64,000 bases of DNA from Streptomyces sp. NRRL F-5727 (GCF_000719555.1 NZ_JOGX01000030.1:10268-74267), one strand, 5' to 3'; positions 7,353 through 19,921 are shown, numbered from the stretch's first letter. Numbers and translations are program-made. Notes: generated by a model from the letters alone, not told the origin.

Positions 7353-8576
7353 GTGAAGGGCGATTACCAGGAGCTGGTGGACGAGATCTCGGCGCTGCTC
7401 GGCGCCCCGGCGACCCTGGAGAACCGCGATTTCGGGCTGATCGCCTTCGGGGCCCACGACAGCGACGACGACAGCGCCATGGACCCGGTCCGCACCCGCT
7501 CGATCCTGACCCGGAAGTCCACCCCGGCGGTCCGCGCCTGGTTCGAGGGCTTCGGCATCACCCGGGCCACCGGCCCCGTCCGCATCCCGGCCGCGCCGGA
7601 CGCGGGCGTCTTCCGCGATCGGATCTGCCTCCCGGTACGCCATCGGGGTGTCGTCCTCGGGTACGTCTGGCTGCTCGACGCCGAGCCGGGCCCCTCGCAC
7701 GACCAGCTGACGGCCGCGATGGACGTCGCCGCCCGGATCGGCGAGCTGCTCGCCGACGAGGAGCGAGCCGGCTCCGACCTCTCCCGCGAGCTGCGGGCCG
7801 TCCTCGCAGCGGAGCGCGGCTGGCAGTACGACATGGCCGTCGCCGCCCTCCGCACCGCCCTGGGCCCGGACGCCGAGGGCCTGCACGCCCTGGTCTGCAT
7901 CGCCCCCTGGAGCGGCGAGGACTCCCCCTCCCCCCGTACAATCCCCGGCGCCGCGGCCCTCTGCGCCCTCCCCTGGCAGGGCCCGGCCGGCCCGTACGCC
8001 ACCGCCCCGGCCCGCGCCGGCGGCGACCCGGACACGGTCTCCGACGGCGGATACGCCCCCGGGCCCGGCCCGCAGCGGGCGCTCGCCGTCCTGGTGCGAC
8101 TGCGGTCGGCCGACAACCTCTCCCCCGCGACCACCGCCGCCGGGCGGCTGCGCGGCACGGCCGGCCCGGCGGCCGTCGCCGGGGTCGCCGCGCCCCGGCG
8201 GGGCCTCGCGGAGCTCGACCTCAGCTGGCGCGAGGCGACCGCCGCCGCCCGCACCGCGCACGCCCAGCCCCGGCTCGGCCCGCTCGCCCACTGGTCGGAG
8301 CTGGGCGCGTACCGGCTGCTCACCGCCCTCCCGCAGGCCGAGCCCGATCCGGCGGTACGGGCGCTGCTCGCCCCCGCGCACGCCGAACTGGCCCGCACGG
8401 CCGAGGTGTTCCTCGACCACGCGGGCCAGGCGGGCCGGACGGCGGCGGCGCTCGGCATCCACCGGCAGACCCTCTACTACCGGCTCTCCCGGGTCGAGCA
8501 GCTCACCGGCCTGGACCTGGACGCCGGCGAGGACCGCCTGCTGCTGCACATGGCCCTCAAGACCGCCCGGCTCTGA
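7353..8576 (+). CDS. PucR-family transcriptional regulator of proline catabolism
   Basis: 407 residues. The C-terminus, [25 protein letters not shown], is the PucR-type helix-turn-helix (HTH_30/CdaR-like). The N-terminal and central part is a ligand-sensing region without membrane segments. It is divergent from putB-pruA, and in actinobacteria such regulators commonly activate the neighbouring put operon in response to proline; that role is inferred from context. GTG 7353 follows a weak purine stretch. The intergenic region contains two perfect palindromes, one close to this start. A strong hairpin follows the stop. Confidence 0.85.
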   Translation: MKGDYQELVDEISALLGAPATLENRDFGLIAFGAHDSDDDSAMDPVRTRSILTRKSTPAVRAWFEGFGITRATGPVRIPAAPDAGVFRDRICLPVRHRGVVLGYVWLLDAEPGPSHDQLTAAMDVAARIGELLADEERAGSDLSRELRAVLAAERGWQYDMAVAALRTALGPDAEGLHALVCIAPWSGEDSPSPRTIPGAAALCALPWQGPAGPYATAPARAGGDPDTVSDGGYAPGPGPQRALAVLVRLRSADNLSPATTAAGRLRGTAGPAAVAGVAAPRRGLAELDLSWREATAAARTAHAQPRLGPLAHWSELGAYRLLTALPQAEPDPAVRALLAPAHAELARTAEVFLDHAGQAGRTAAALGIHRQTLYYRLSRVEQLTGLDLDAGEDRLLLHMALKTARL

Positions 8577-8617
8577 CACCCCCGGAAGAGGCGCCGGGAA
8601 AGACCCCGGAAAAGCAC

Positions 8618-8657
8618 CGCACCCGGCCGTCGGACGGATGTCCGACGACCGGGTGCG
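8618..8657. terminator. Bidirectional terminator between regulator and serA
   Basis: 18-bp stem, CGCACCCGGCCGTCGGAC against GTCCGACGACCGGGTGCG, with one mismatch and a four-base loop. It lies between two convergent stops (8576 and 8674). Confidence 0.75.
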
Positions 8658-8673
8658 GGTGGTTCGGCGGGGC

Positions 8674-10263
8674 TCAGACCAGGTTGACCGAGCGGGCCGA
8701 GGTGGCGCCGATCTCCGTGGCGATCTCCGCGATGACGGCCGCCGGGACGGTGTCGTCGACGGTGAGCACGACGAGCGCCTCGCCGCCCTCCTCGGTACGG
8801 GAGACCTGCATGCCCGCGATGTTCAGACCGGCCTCGCCGAGGATCCGGCCGACGGTGCCGACGACACCGGGACGGTCCTCGTAGCGCAGCACCACCATGT
8901 GGTCGGCGAGCGCGAGGTCCACGTCGTAGTCGCCGACGGCGACGATCTTCTGGAGGTGCTTGGGGCCGGCCAGGGTGCCGGAGACGGCGACCTCCTCGCC
9001 GCTGGAGAGGGTGCCGCGCACGGTGACCATGTTGCGGTGGTCGGGCGACTCGGAGCTGGTGGTGAGGCGGACCTCGACCCCGCGCTCCTGCGCGAACAGC
9101 GGCGCGTTCACGTACGACACGGTCTCGTCGACGACGTCCTCGAACACGCCCTTGAGCGCGGAGAGTTCGAGCACCTTGACGTCGTGCTGGGTGATCTCGC
9201 CGTACACCTCGACGTCGAGGCGGGCCGCGACCTCGCCCGCGAGGGCGGTGAAGATGCGGCCGAGCTTCTCGGCGAGCGGCAGACCCGGCTTCACGTCCTC
9301 GGCGATGACGCCGCCCTGGACGTTGACCGCGTCCGGGACCAGCTCGCCGGCGAGCGCGAGGCGCACCGACCTGGCGACGGCGATGCCGGCCTTCTCCTGG
9401 GCCTCGTCGGTGGAGGCGCCGAGGTGCGGGGTGCAGACGACCTGGTCGAGCTCGAAGAGCGGGGAGTCCGTGCAGGGCTCCTTCGCGTACACGTCGAGGC
9501 CGGCGCCGGCGACCCGGCCCTCCTTGAGGGCCGAGTACAGCGCGGCCTCGTCGACGATCCCGCCACGGGCGGCGTTGACGATGCGGACGCTCGGCTTGAC
9601 CTTGTGCAGCGCCTCGTCACCGATGAGACCGACGGTCTCGGGGGTCTTCGGCAGGTGGACGGTGATGAAGTCGGCGACCTCCAGGAGCTCGTCCAGGGCC
9701 AGCAGCTTCACCCCCATCTGGGCGGCGCGGGCCGGCTGCACGTAGGGGTCGTACGCGACGATCTTCATGCCGAAGGCGGACATGCGCTGGGCGACCAGGA
9801 CGCCGATGCGGCCGAGGCCGACGACGCCGAGGGTCTTCTCGCTGAGCTCGACGCCGGTGTACTTGGAGCGCTTCCACTCGCCGTTCTTCAGCGCGGTGTT
9901 GGCCTGCGGGATGTTGCGCGCGGTGGCGACGAGCAGACCGCACGCGAGCTCGGCGGCGGTGACGATGTTGGAGGTCGGGGCGTTCACGACCATCACGCCG
10001 GCCTTGGTGGCGGCGGAGACGTCCACGTTGTCCAGGCCGACGCCGGCGCGGGCGACGACCCGCAGCTTCTTGGCGGCGGCGATGGCCTCCGCGTCGACCT
10101 TGGTGGCCGAGCGGACGAGGATGGCGTCGACGTCGGCGATCGCGGGGAGCAGCTCGGCGCGGTCGGCGCCGTCGCAGTGCCGGATCTCGAAGTCCGGGCC
10201 CAGGGCGTCGACGGTGGCGGGCGACAGCTCTTCAGCGATGAGTACGACAGGTTTCGAGCTCAC
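8674..10263 (-). CDS. serA: D-3-phosphoglycerate dehydrogenase
   Basis: 529-residue long-form SerA, the first enzyme of serine synthesis. Order: substrate domain; NAD domain with GVVGLGRIG; catalytic Arg in VNAARGGIVDE; catalytic His in TPHLGAST; an intervening domain; and a C-terminal ACT domain (VLRYEDRPGVVGTVGRIL), expected to bind serine for feedback. The frame stays open far upstream through ilvC sequence. The GTG at 10263 is the start because AGGA lies five bases upstream and the protein then begins SSKPVVLIAEELSP, the usual start. It is separated from ilvC by a strong terminator, so it has its own promoter. Confidence 0.95.
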   Translation of the reverse strand: MSSKPVVLIAEELSPATVDALGPDFEIRHCDGADRAELLPAIADVDAILVRSATKVDAEAIAAAKKLRVVARAGVGLDNVDVSAATKAGVMVVNAPTSNIVTAAELACGLLVATARNIPQANTALKNGEWKRSKYTGVELSEKTLGVVGLGRIGVLVAQRMSAFGMKIVAYDPYVQPARAAQMGVKLLALDELLEVADFITVHLPKTPETVGLIGDEALHKVKPSVRIVNAARGGIVDEAALYSALKEGRVAGAGLDVYAKEPCTDSPLFELDQVVCTPHLGASTDEAQEKAGIAVARSVRLALAGELVPDAVNVQGGVIAEDVKPGLPLAEKLGRIFTALAGEVAARLDVEVYGEITQHDVKVLELSALKGVFEDVVDETVSYVNAPLFAQERGVEVRLTTSSESPDHRNMVTVRGTLSSGEEVAVSGTLAGPKHLQKIVAVGDYDVDLALADHMVVLRYEDRPGVVGTVGRILGEAGLNIAGMQVSRTEEGGEALVVLTVDDTVPAAVIAEIATEIGATSARSVNLV

Positions 10264-10375
10264 GTGAGTCCTCACAGAGGCAGTGCGGACGGCCGTCCCG
10301 ACGGCCGCAGGCGGTGGAGGGGGCTTGCCGCGTGAAAGCGCACGACGCTGTGGGCCAGACGCGATGTTGTTGAGC

Positions 10376-10396
10376 AGTGTAGTGCCGCATCGGCAC
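10376..10396 (-). promoter_or_regulatory. Candidate serA -10 element with adjacent palindrome
   Basis: On the minus strand TACACT (10376-10381) lies 113 bases upstream of serA. Directly upstream of it, where a spacer would be, is GTGCCG-ATG-CGGCAC, a perfect 6-bp palindrome at 10382-10396. It could be an operator overlapping the promoter. No good -35 element is seen. Confidence 0.3.
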
Positions 10397-10456
10397 ACGT
10401 CGTGCGCCTCGTTGGAAGGATCACCCGTCCGTGGTTGGACGGGGTGTCCAAGGATG

Positions 10457-10493
10457 CGGCACGGGGCCGGACAAGGTGTCCGGCCCCGTGCCG
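10457..10493 (-). terminator. Terminator of the ilvBNC operon
   Basis: Perfect 17-bp stem (CGGCACGGGGCCGGACA / TGTCCGGCCCCGTGCCG) with a three-base loop, starting seven bases after the ilvC stop. Confidence 0.85.
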
Positions 10494-10499
10494 AGAGGC

Positions 10500-14043
<3,544 letters not shown>

Positions 14044-14125
14044 CAGCATCTCTTCTCGAAGCAGAGGGTTTTTTGCGAGGTGTTTTACGGGGTTTTGCAT
14101 CGACTTCGGGGAGAACCAGTGCAAC

Positions 14126-14159
14126 AAAAAACCCCTCGTGCCGGAAGGCAAGCGAGGGG
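14126..14159 (-). terminator. ilvB attenuator (rho-independent terminator)
   Basis: In the minus-strand RNA, CCCCUCG-CU-UGCC-UUCC-GGCA-CGAGGGG folds into an 11-bp bulged hairpin followed by six U (14126-14131). This is one of the few U-tract terminators in the window. It lies between the Ile/Leu/Val leader peptide and ilvB. Confidence 0.85.
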
Positions 14160-14215
14160 AGCGCGTCGGGTGGTTCTCAGCGGGCCTGATGGGGCCCGGC
14201 CTCAGCCGACGCGCT
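14160..14215 (-). promoter_or_regulatory. ilvB leader alternative stem
   Basis: The last leader-peptide codons (14206-14215, AGCGCGTCGG in RNA sense) pair perfectly over 10 bp with 14160-14169, directly 5' of the terminator stem. A second 8-bp pairing, 14171-14178 (GAGAACCA) with 14111-14118 (TGGTTCTC), encloses the terminator. These fit a ribosome-position-dependent switch, though I cannot decide which is the antiterminator. Confidence 0.5.
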
Positions 14216-14243
14216 GTCCAAGTACGAGAATTCGGGTGCGCAT
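14202..14243 (-). CDS. ilvB leader peptide
   Basis: 13 codons from ATG 14243 to TGA 14202: [19 protein letters not shown] lies about nine bases upstream. The block Ile-Leu-Val-Leu is encoded ATT-CTC-GTA-CTT, of which ATT, GTA and CTT are rare in Streptomyces. This is what a branched-chain leader needs in order to stall a ribosome when charged tRNA is scarce. A U-tract terminator follows. This class of ilvB attenuation has been predicted for actinobacteria in comparative work. Confidence 0.88.
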   Translation of the reverse strand: MRTRILVLGQRVG

Positions 14244-14301
14244 GGCACTGACCCTCCCTCTCGGGCCTCGCCACTGTCAAGTGGGTGGGACACGCGTCTC
14301 A

Positions 14302-17300
14302 TCATGTGAGCGGATCGGGGGACGGTTTCCGCCGCGCGTCCGGTCCCGTCCCGGCCGGAACGGAGACGGCGCCGGGCAGCGGATAGTCGCCCCGGACGAG
14401 GGCCCGGCGGAGCCGGTACTCGTCGAGCGGGCCCGCGAAGGCCATGCCCTGCGCGTGCCGGCAGCCCATGGCCCGCAGGGCGAGCACCTGCTCGGGGACG
14501 TCGACGCCCTCGGCGACGGTCTGCATGCCCAGCTCCCCGGCGATGCGGAGCACCCCGCTGGTGATCTTGCGGAGCCGGGCCGATTCGACCACGCCTTCGA
14601 CGAGCGCTCTGTCCAGTTTCAGTATGTCGACCGGGAGGCGCCTGAGCGCGTGAACGGCGACATGTCCGCTGCCGAATCCGTCGAGCGCGATCCGCACGCC
14701 GAGCCGGCGCAGCGAGACCAGCCGCTGCTCCAGCTCGTCCAGGGGGATCCGGTGGTCGGTGTCGGCCAGCTCGATGACGAGCGAACCGGAGGGCAGCCCG
14801 TGCCGGGCCAGCAGGGCCTCGACGGAGCCGAGCGGGACCGAGCGGTCGAGGAGGCGGTGGGCCGCGAGCCGGATGGCCACCGGGGTGCGGTGGCCGCTGC
14901 CGGCCCGCTCGGCGGCCTGCTCGACCGCCTCCTCCAGGAGCCAGCGGCCCAGCTCGGCGGTGCGCTCGCCGTCGTCGGTGACCCGCAGGTACTCCGCGGG
15001 GGTGAAGAGGATGCCCTGGGCGGAGCGCCAGCGGGCCTGCGCGCTGACGGCGGAGATCCGGCCGGTGGCGAGGTCCACGACGGGCTGGTGGAGCAGGGCG
15101 AACTCGCCGTCGTGGAGCGCGCTGCGCAGCCGGGCGGCGAGTTCGGTGCGCCGGACGACCTCGGCCTGCACCTGGGGCCCGTACAGCTCGACCCGGTCCT
15201 TGCCGCCCGCCTTGGCCCGGTACATGGCGAGGTCCGCGTTGCGCAGCAGGTCGCCGGCGCCGATGCCGGGCTCGGCGAAGGCGACGCCGATGGAGGCGGC
15301 GACCCGGACCTCGGTGCCCCCGTCGACGCGGTAGGGGCGGGAGAGGGTGAGCCGGAGCCGGTCGGCGATCTCCTGGACCTGGGTCTCCCGGGCGGCCCGG
15401 TCGCGCTGGCCGTCGCCGAGGATGAGGGCGGCGAACTCGTCGCCGCCGAGCCGGGCGGCGGTGTCCCCGGCCCGTACGGCCTCCTGGAGGCGGCGGGCGG
15501 CCTGGATCAGCAGGTCGTCGCCTGCCTGGTGGCCGAGCCGGTCGTTGACCGCCTTGAAGCCGTCGAGGTCGATGAAGAGCACGGCGGTGCCGGGGTCGGA
15601 GGAGCGGCGGCCGCCGAGGGCCTGCCCGACGCGGCGGGTGAAGAGCGCGCGGTTGGGCAGGTCGGTGAGCGGGTCGTGCTCGGCGTTGTGCTGCAACTGG
15701 GCCTGGAGCCGGACCCGTTCGGTGACGTCGCGGCTGTTGAAGATCAGGCCGCCCTGGTGCCGGTTGACGGTGGACTCGACGTTGAGCCAGTCCCCGCCGC
15801 CGGAGCGGAAGCGGCACTCGATCCGGGTGGTGGGCTCCTCGGCGGGTGAGGCGGCGAGGAAGCGGCGCACCTCGTGGACGACGGCGCCGAGGTCCTCGGG
15901 GTGGATGAGCGCGGCCAGTTCGGTGCCGATCAGCTCGTCGGCGTCGCGCCCGTAGACCCCGCTGGCGGCGGGGCTGACGTACCGCAGCACGCCGCTGGGC
16001 GCGGCGATCATGATGACGTCGCTGGAGCCCTGCACGAGCGACCTGAAGTGGTTCTCCTTCTGGGCCAGTTCGTGGGTGAGGGCGATGTTGTCGATGAGCA
16101 TGATGCCCTGGCGGACGACGAGGGCGAGGACGACGGCGCAGCCGGTGAGGACGACGACCCGGTCGATCCGGCGGCCCTCGACCACGTTGTACAGGATGCC
16201 GAGGGTGCAGACCGCGGCGGCGAGGTACGGGGTGAGGGCGGCGAGCGACCCGGCGATGGGCCTGCTGGGCAGTCCGGGGCCGCGGACGGCGGAGGTCTCC
16301 GGCGGCCGGCGGACGCCCCACGGGGCGTAGGCGAGCAGCAGCGAGCCGGCGAACCAGCCGGCGTCGAGCAGCTGGCCGGAGACGTAGTTGGCGCGCAGCA
16401 GCGGCGAGGTGAAGAGGGCGTCGCAGAGCACGGTGAGGGCGAGGGCGGCGATCGCGGTGTTGACCGCCGAGCGGTTCCCGTGGGAGCGACGGAAGTGGAG
16501 CGCGAGGACCATGCTGACGAGCACGATGTCGAGGAGCGGGTACGCCAGCGACAGCGCGGCCTGGGCCACCGACTCGCCCTGGAAGTGGGCGGTGTGGGCG
16601 AGGGCGAGGCTCCAGGAGAGGGTCAGCAGGGAGCCGGCGATGAGCCAGGCGTCGAGACCGAGGCACACCCAGCCGGCCCGGGTGACGGGCTTCTTGGCCA
16701 GGACGAGGAGTCCGACGATGGCGGGCGGGGCGAAGAGTAAGAAGAACAGGTCGGCGACGGAGGACTCGGGGACCTCCAGGCCGCGCACGACCTCGTACCA
16801 GCCCCAGACGGCGTTTCCGGCACCTGCCATGAAGGACGAGAAGGCGAAGAGGAGCCAGGCGGGGCGGGTGCCGCCGCGCTCGGTCCTGGCGTAGAGGAAG
16901 CAGGAGACGGCGGCGGTGAAGGCCGCGGCGCTCAGCCCGAAGTCGCCCATGAACAGGGCGAGTCGGGGGGAGCCCCAGCCGAGGGCGGCGCCGGTGGTGT
17001 AGCCGGCGCAGACCAGGCCGAGGGCGATCTGGGCGAGGAGCGAGCCGGCCCAGGAGGGCGGCCGCTCCGGTCCGGGCGCGGTCCGCTCGGGTCCGGGCAG
17101 GCCGGGTCCGGCGGGGGCGGGCACGCGCCGCATCAGGGCGGTCGCGCCGGTGCCGGTCACCGCGTCCTCCCGCCCCTCGTCGTGCCCGAAGCCGCCCGCC
17201 TCCCCGTCCGTCCCGCCGAAGGCGTGCGGGTTCGGGAGGTCGCGCGGGGCGCCGTCGGCCGCGCCCCGCGCGCGGGGGGCGCGGGTGTACGGCTCCGGGA

Positions 17301-17625
17301 CGGAGGCGCGCAGGCGGGCCCGGGCGGGTGCGGCCGGGTCCGGCGCGGTCCGCTCGCGGGTCGGGACGGTGTCGACCGGCCGTGGCGCCTCGGCGCCGCA
17401 GTCGGGACACGGGTCCGGGACGCGGGGCGACGGCCCCGTGACGTCCGCGTGCTGCGGCGCGCCGTCCAGGCGCTCCGCGCGGTGGGGCGCGGCCTGGTCC
17501 GGCACCGAACGCGCGAGACCGGCAGCGAGGCGCGGGAGGTCGGCAGGCGGCGTCGCCGCGCGGGACCCTCGGTCCTCCGGCCGTGCCTCACCCGTCACCC
17601 CCCTCGGATTCTGATGGCCCGTCAC
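14302..17625 (-). CDS. Membrane PAS-GGDEF-EAL protein with degenerate EAL
   Basis: 1107 residues. Order: Pro/Ala/Arg-rich N-terminus with CPDCG (about 1-190); ten predicted membrane helices (about 192-500); PAS domain; GGDEF intact at 727-731 with an RAGD inhibitory-site motif five residues before it; and an EAL domain. In the EAL domain the signature is SAQ (861-863), and DDFGTG has become DGFGSG (982). Diguanylate cyclase activity is likely and phosphodiesterase activity unlikely. Codon 296 is TTA (16738-16740), so translation should depend on the bldA tRNA. The start is uncertain: GTG 17625 has GGGGAG four bases upstream, GTG 17598 and GTG 17160 (with GGAGG) are alternatives, and the frame is open to 17694. 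Confidence 0.85.
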   Translation of the reverse strand: MTGHQNPRGVTGEARPEDRGSRAATPPADLPRLAAGLARSVPDQAAPHRAERLDGAPQHADVTGPSPRVPDPCPDCGAEAPRPVDTVPTRERTAPDPAAPARARLRASVPEPYTRAPRARGAADGAPRDLPNPHAFGGTDGEAGGFGHDEGREDAVTGTGATALMRRVPAPAGPGLPGPERTAPGPERPPSWAGSLLAQIALGLVCAGYTTGAALGWGSPRLALFMGDFGLSAAAFTAAVSCFLYARTERGGTRPAWLLFAFSSFMAGAGNAVWGWYEVVRGLEVPESSVADLFFLLFAPPAIVGLLVLAKKPVTRAGWVCLGLDAWLIAGSLLTLSWSLALAHTAHFQGESVAQAALSLAYPLLDIVLVSMVLALHFRRSHGNRSAVNTAIAALALTVLCDALFTSPLLRANYVSGQLLDAGWFAGSLLLAYAPWGVRRPPETSAVRGPGLPSRPIAGSLAALTPYLAAAVCTLGILYNVVEGRRIDRVVVLTGCAVVLALVVRQGIMLIDNIALTHELAQKENHFRSLVQGSSDVIMIAAPSGVLRYVSPAASGVYGRDADELIGTELAALIHPEDLGAVVHEVRRFLAASPAEEPTTRIECRFRSGGGDWLNVESTVNRHQGGLIFNSRDVTERVRLQAQLQHNAEHDPLTDLPNRALFTRRVGQALGGRRSSDPGTAVLFIDLDGFKAVNDRLGHQAGDDLLIQAARRLQEAVRAGDTAARLGGDEFAALILGDGQRDRAARETQVQEIADRLRLTLSRPYRVDGGTEVRVAASIGVAFAEPGIGAGDLLRNADLAMYRAKAGGKDRVELYGPQVQAEVVRRTELAARLRSALHDGEFALLHQPVVDLATGRISAVSAQARWRSAQGILFTPAEYLRVTDDGERTAELGRWLLEEAVEQAAERAGSGHRTPVAIRLAAHRLLDRSVPLGSVEALLARHGLPSGSLVIELADTDHRIPLDELEQRLVSLRRLGVRIALDGFGSGHVAVHALRRLPVDILKLDRALVEGVVESARLRKITSGVLRIAGELGMQTVAEGVDVPEQVLALRAMGCRHAQGMAFAGPLDEYRLRRALVRGDYPLPGAVSVPAGTGPDARRKPSPDPLT

Positions 17626-17775
17626 TTCGCTCCCCAGCGTCAGCCCGTACACGACGCAGTCCCCCGATCCGGGACGATACACCAGGACCGTCACTCAGGG
17701 ACAGGGCCGCAGTACTCTCCGTGACGGCCAGGGGGTCACGGGCGGCGCGCGGGGGGCGCGCACCGCCGGACGGCC

Positions 17776-18738
17776 TCAGGTGGTGCGGAGGACGTTGGCG
17801 AGCTCCTCCCCCGCCGCGAACCGCCCGACCTGCGCCGCGATCAGCCGCTTCGCCCTCGGCATGAACGCCGAGGTGGATCCGCCGACGTGGGGGGTGACGA
17901 GGACACCGGGAGCGTGCCACAGCGGATGCCCGGCCGGGAGCGGTTCCGGGTCGGTCACGTCCAGGGCCGCCGTGATCCGTCCGCTCTCCACCTCCTTGAG
18001 CAGGGCGTTCGTGTCGACCACCGGCCCGCGGGCGACGTTGACGAGCAGCGCGCCGTCCTTCATCCGGGCGAGGAAGCCCGCGTCGGCGAGGTGCCGGGTC
18101 TCCGGGGTCAGCGGGGTGGAGAGCACCACGACGTCGGCCTCGGGCAGCAGGGCGGGCAGGTCGGCGAGGGCGTGCACGGGCCCGCGGGCCGTGGTGCGCG
18201 CGGAGCGTGCGACGCGCACCACCCGCGCGCACTCGAAGGGCGCGAGCCGGTCCTCGATCGCCGAGCCGATCGATCCGTACCCGACGATCAGGACGGACTT
18301 GTCGGCGAGCGCCGGGTAGAAGCCGTCCCGCCACTCCTCGGCGTCCTGGCCCCGGACGAAGCGCGGGATGCCGCGCAGGGAGGCGAGGATCAGGGCGAGG
18401 GTGAGTTCGGCGGTGCTGGCCTCGTGCACCCCCCTGGCGTTGCAGACCGAGACGCCGGGGCCGAGCGAGCCGAGTCCGGGGACGACGTGGTCGATGCCGG
18501 CGGAGAGGGTCTGGACGACGCGGAGCGAGGTCATCGCGGCGAGCGGCCGGACCGCGACCGCCGAGCCCTTCATGTACGGGACGACGTAGAAGGCGCAGTC
18601 GGCCGGATCGGCCGGGAAGTCGGTTCCACCGTCCCAGAAGCGGTAGTTCAGTCCCGACGCGCCCGGGTCGGGCAGCCCGTCGATCTCGTCGGCGGGCATC
18701 GGAAGCCACACGTCGGCGGTGGTGGGTGCGAGTGTCAT
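17776..18738 (-). CDS. D-isomer 2-hydroxyacid dehydrogenase
   Basis: 320-residue NAD(P)-dependent dehydrogenase of the SerA/glyoxylate reductase superfamily. LIVGYGSIGSAIEDR is the dinucleotide site, the catalytic Arg is in VNVARGPVVDTNALL and the catalytic His in VTPHVGGSTS. It lacks the ACT domain of SerA. Substrate unknown; glyoxylate, hydroxypyruvate or another 2-oxo acid is possible. ATG 18738 has no clear binding site, so a leaderless mRNA is possible. Much longer upstream frames on this strand run antisense through the next genes and are spurious. Divergent from an aldo/keto reductase, 75 bp apart. Confidence 0.85.
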   Translation of the reverse strand: MTLAPTTADVWLPMPADEIDGLPDPGASGLNYRFWDGGTDFPADPADCAFYVVPYMKGSAVAVRPLAAMTSLRVVQTLSAGIDHVVPGLGSLGPGVSVCNARGVHEASTAELTLALILASLRGIPRFVRGQDAEEWRDGFYPALADKSVLIVGYGSIGSAIEDRLAPFECARVVRVARSARTTARGPVHALADLPALLPEADVVVLSTPLTPETRHLADAGFLARMKDGALLVNVARGPVVDTNALLKEVESGRITAALDVTDPEPLPAGHPLWHAPGVLVTPHVGGSTSAFMPRAKRLIAAQVGRFAAGEELANVLRTT

Positions 18739-18813
18739 GAGCGGGAGGCTATGCGAAGAATCCCGCGCGCCATTGGTTACTTTGGGGGGCGGCACAGGGA
18801 GGGGTAGCGGCAC

Positions 18814-19827
18814 GTGGAGCGCAGGACTATCGGGGCGACGGCGCTCGACGTGGGGGCCGTCGGCCTCGGCTGCATGCCGATGAACTGGGCCTACGGGCGG
18901 TCGGAGCAGCGGGGCGACCGCTCGCTGCGGGCCGTGCACGCGGCGCTGGACGCCGGGGTGAGCCTGCTGGACACGGCCGACATGTACGGGCCGTTCACCA
19001 ACGAGCTGCTGCTGGGGCGCGTGCTGAAGGAGCGCCGGGCGGACGTCTTCGTGTCGACGAAGTGCGGGCTGCTCGTCGGCGACGGGCACGTGGTCGCCAA
19101 CGGGCGGCCGGAGTACGTGCGCCGGGCCTGCGACGCCTCGCTGCGGCGCCTCCAGACGGACGTCCTCGACCTGTACCTGCTGCACCGGGCGGACCCGGAG
19201 GTGCCGGTGGAGGAGACCTGGGGGGCGATGGCGGGGCTGGTGGCCGCGGGCAAGGTGCGGGCGCTCGGGCTGAGCGCGGTCGGGGTGCGGCGGACCCGGC
19301 GGTCGCCGACCGGTGATCTGTACGAGGGAACGATCCGTCAGCTGGCCCGGGTGCAGCAGGTGTTCCCGGTGGCGGCGGTCCAGGCCGAGCTGTCGGTGTG
19401 GGCGCCGGAGGCCCTGGCGCGGCTGCTGCCCTGGTGCGGGGCGCGCGGGATCGGGCTGCTCGCGGCGATGCCGCTGGGGAGCGGTTTCCTGACCGGGACG
19501 CTGACGCCGGGCGGCGGTTTCGAGCCGGACGACCCGCGGGCCCGGCACCCGCGGTTCACGGCCGAGATGATGGCGGCGAACCAGCCGCTGGTGGCCGGGC
19601 TGCGGCGGGTGGCGGCACGGCACGGCGACGGGGTGACCCCGGCGCAGGTGGCGCTGGCGTGGGTGCTCGCACAGGGGCGGCACGTGGTGCCGGTGCCGGG
19701 GACGAAGCGGGAGCGGTGGGCGGTGGAGAACGCCGGGGCGGCGGGGCTGCGGCTCACCGACGGGGATCTGGCGGAGCTCGCCGCGCTGCCCGCGGCGCGC
19801 GAGTCCTGGGAGTATCCGCGGTCCTGA
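18814..19827 (+). CDS. Aldo/keto reductase
   Basis: 337-residue NADPH-dependent reductase with a TIM-barrel. The catalytic tetrad is visible: Asp and Tyr in LLDTADMYG, Lys in VSTKCG, His in YLLHRADPEV. The C-terminal VPVPGTKRERWAVENAGA is the cofactor phosphate-binding region. The family is close to bacterial pyridoxal/auxin-induced-like reductases (AKR13-like). GTG 18814 follows GGGAGGGG about ten bases upstream. Divergent from a 2-hydroxyacid dehydrogenase; the substrate is not predictable. Confidence 0.88.
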   Translation: MERRTIGATALDVGAVGLGCMPMNWAYGRSEQRGDRSLRAVHAALDAGVSLLDTADMYGPFTNELLLGRVLKERRADVFVSTKCGLLVGDGHVVANGRPEYVRRACDASLRRLQTDVLDLYLLHRADPEVPVEETWGAMAGLVAAGKVRALGLSAVGVRRTRRSPTGDLYEGTIRQLARVQQVFPVAAVQAELSVWAPEALARLLPWCGARGIGLLAAMPLGSGFLTGTLTPGGGFEPDDPRARHPRFTAEMMAANQPLVAGLRRVAARHGDGVTPAQVALAWVLAQGRHVVPVPGTKRERWAVENAGAAGLRLTDGDLAELAALPAARESWEYPRS

Positions 19828-19839
19828 CCTGCGGTTCGG

Positions 19840-19862
19840 CCGGACGTCCGGAAGGCGTCCGG
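19840..19862 (+). terminator. Possible terminator after aldo/keto reductase
   Basis: Stem CCGGACG / CGTCCGG, 7 bp, nine-base loop, 13 bases past the stop. Moderate strength, no U-tract. Confidence 0.4.
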
Positions 19863-19921
19863 GAAAGCGGGCCGGAGGCGGGAACGCGATCGGCGCGAGC
19901 GGTGTATCAAGAGGAGAAGGG

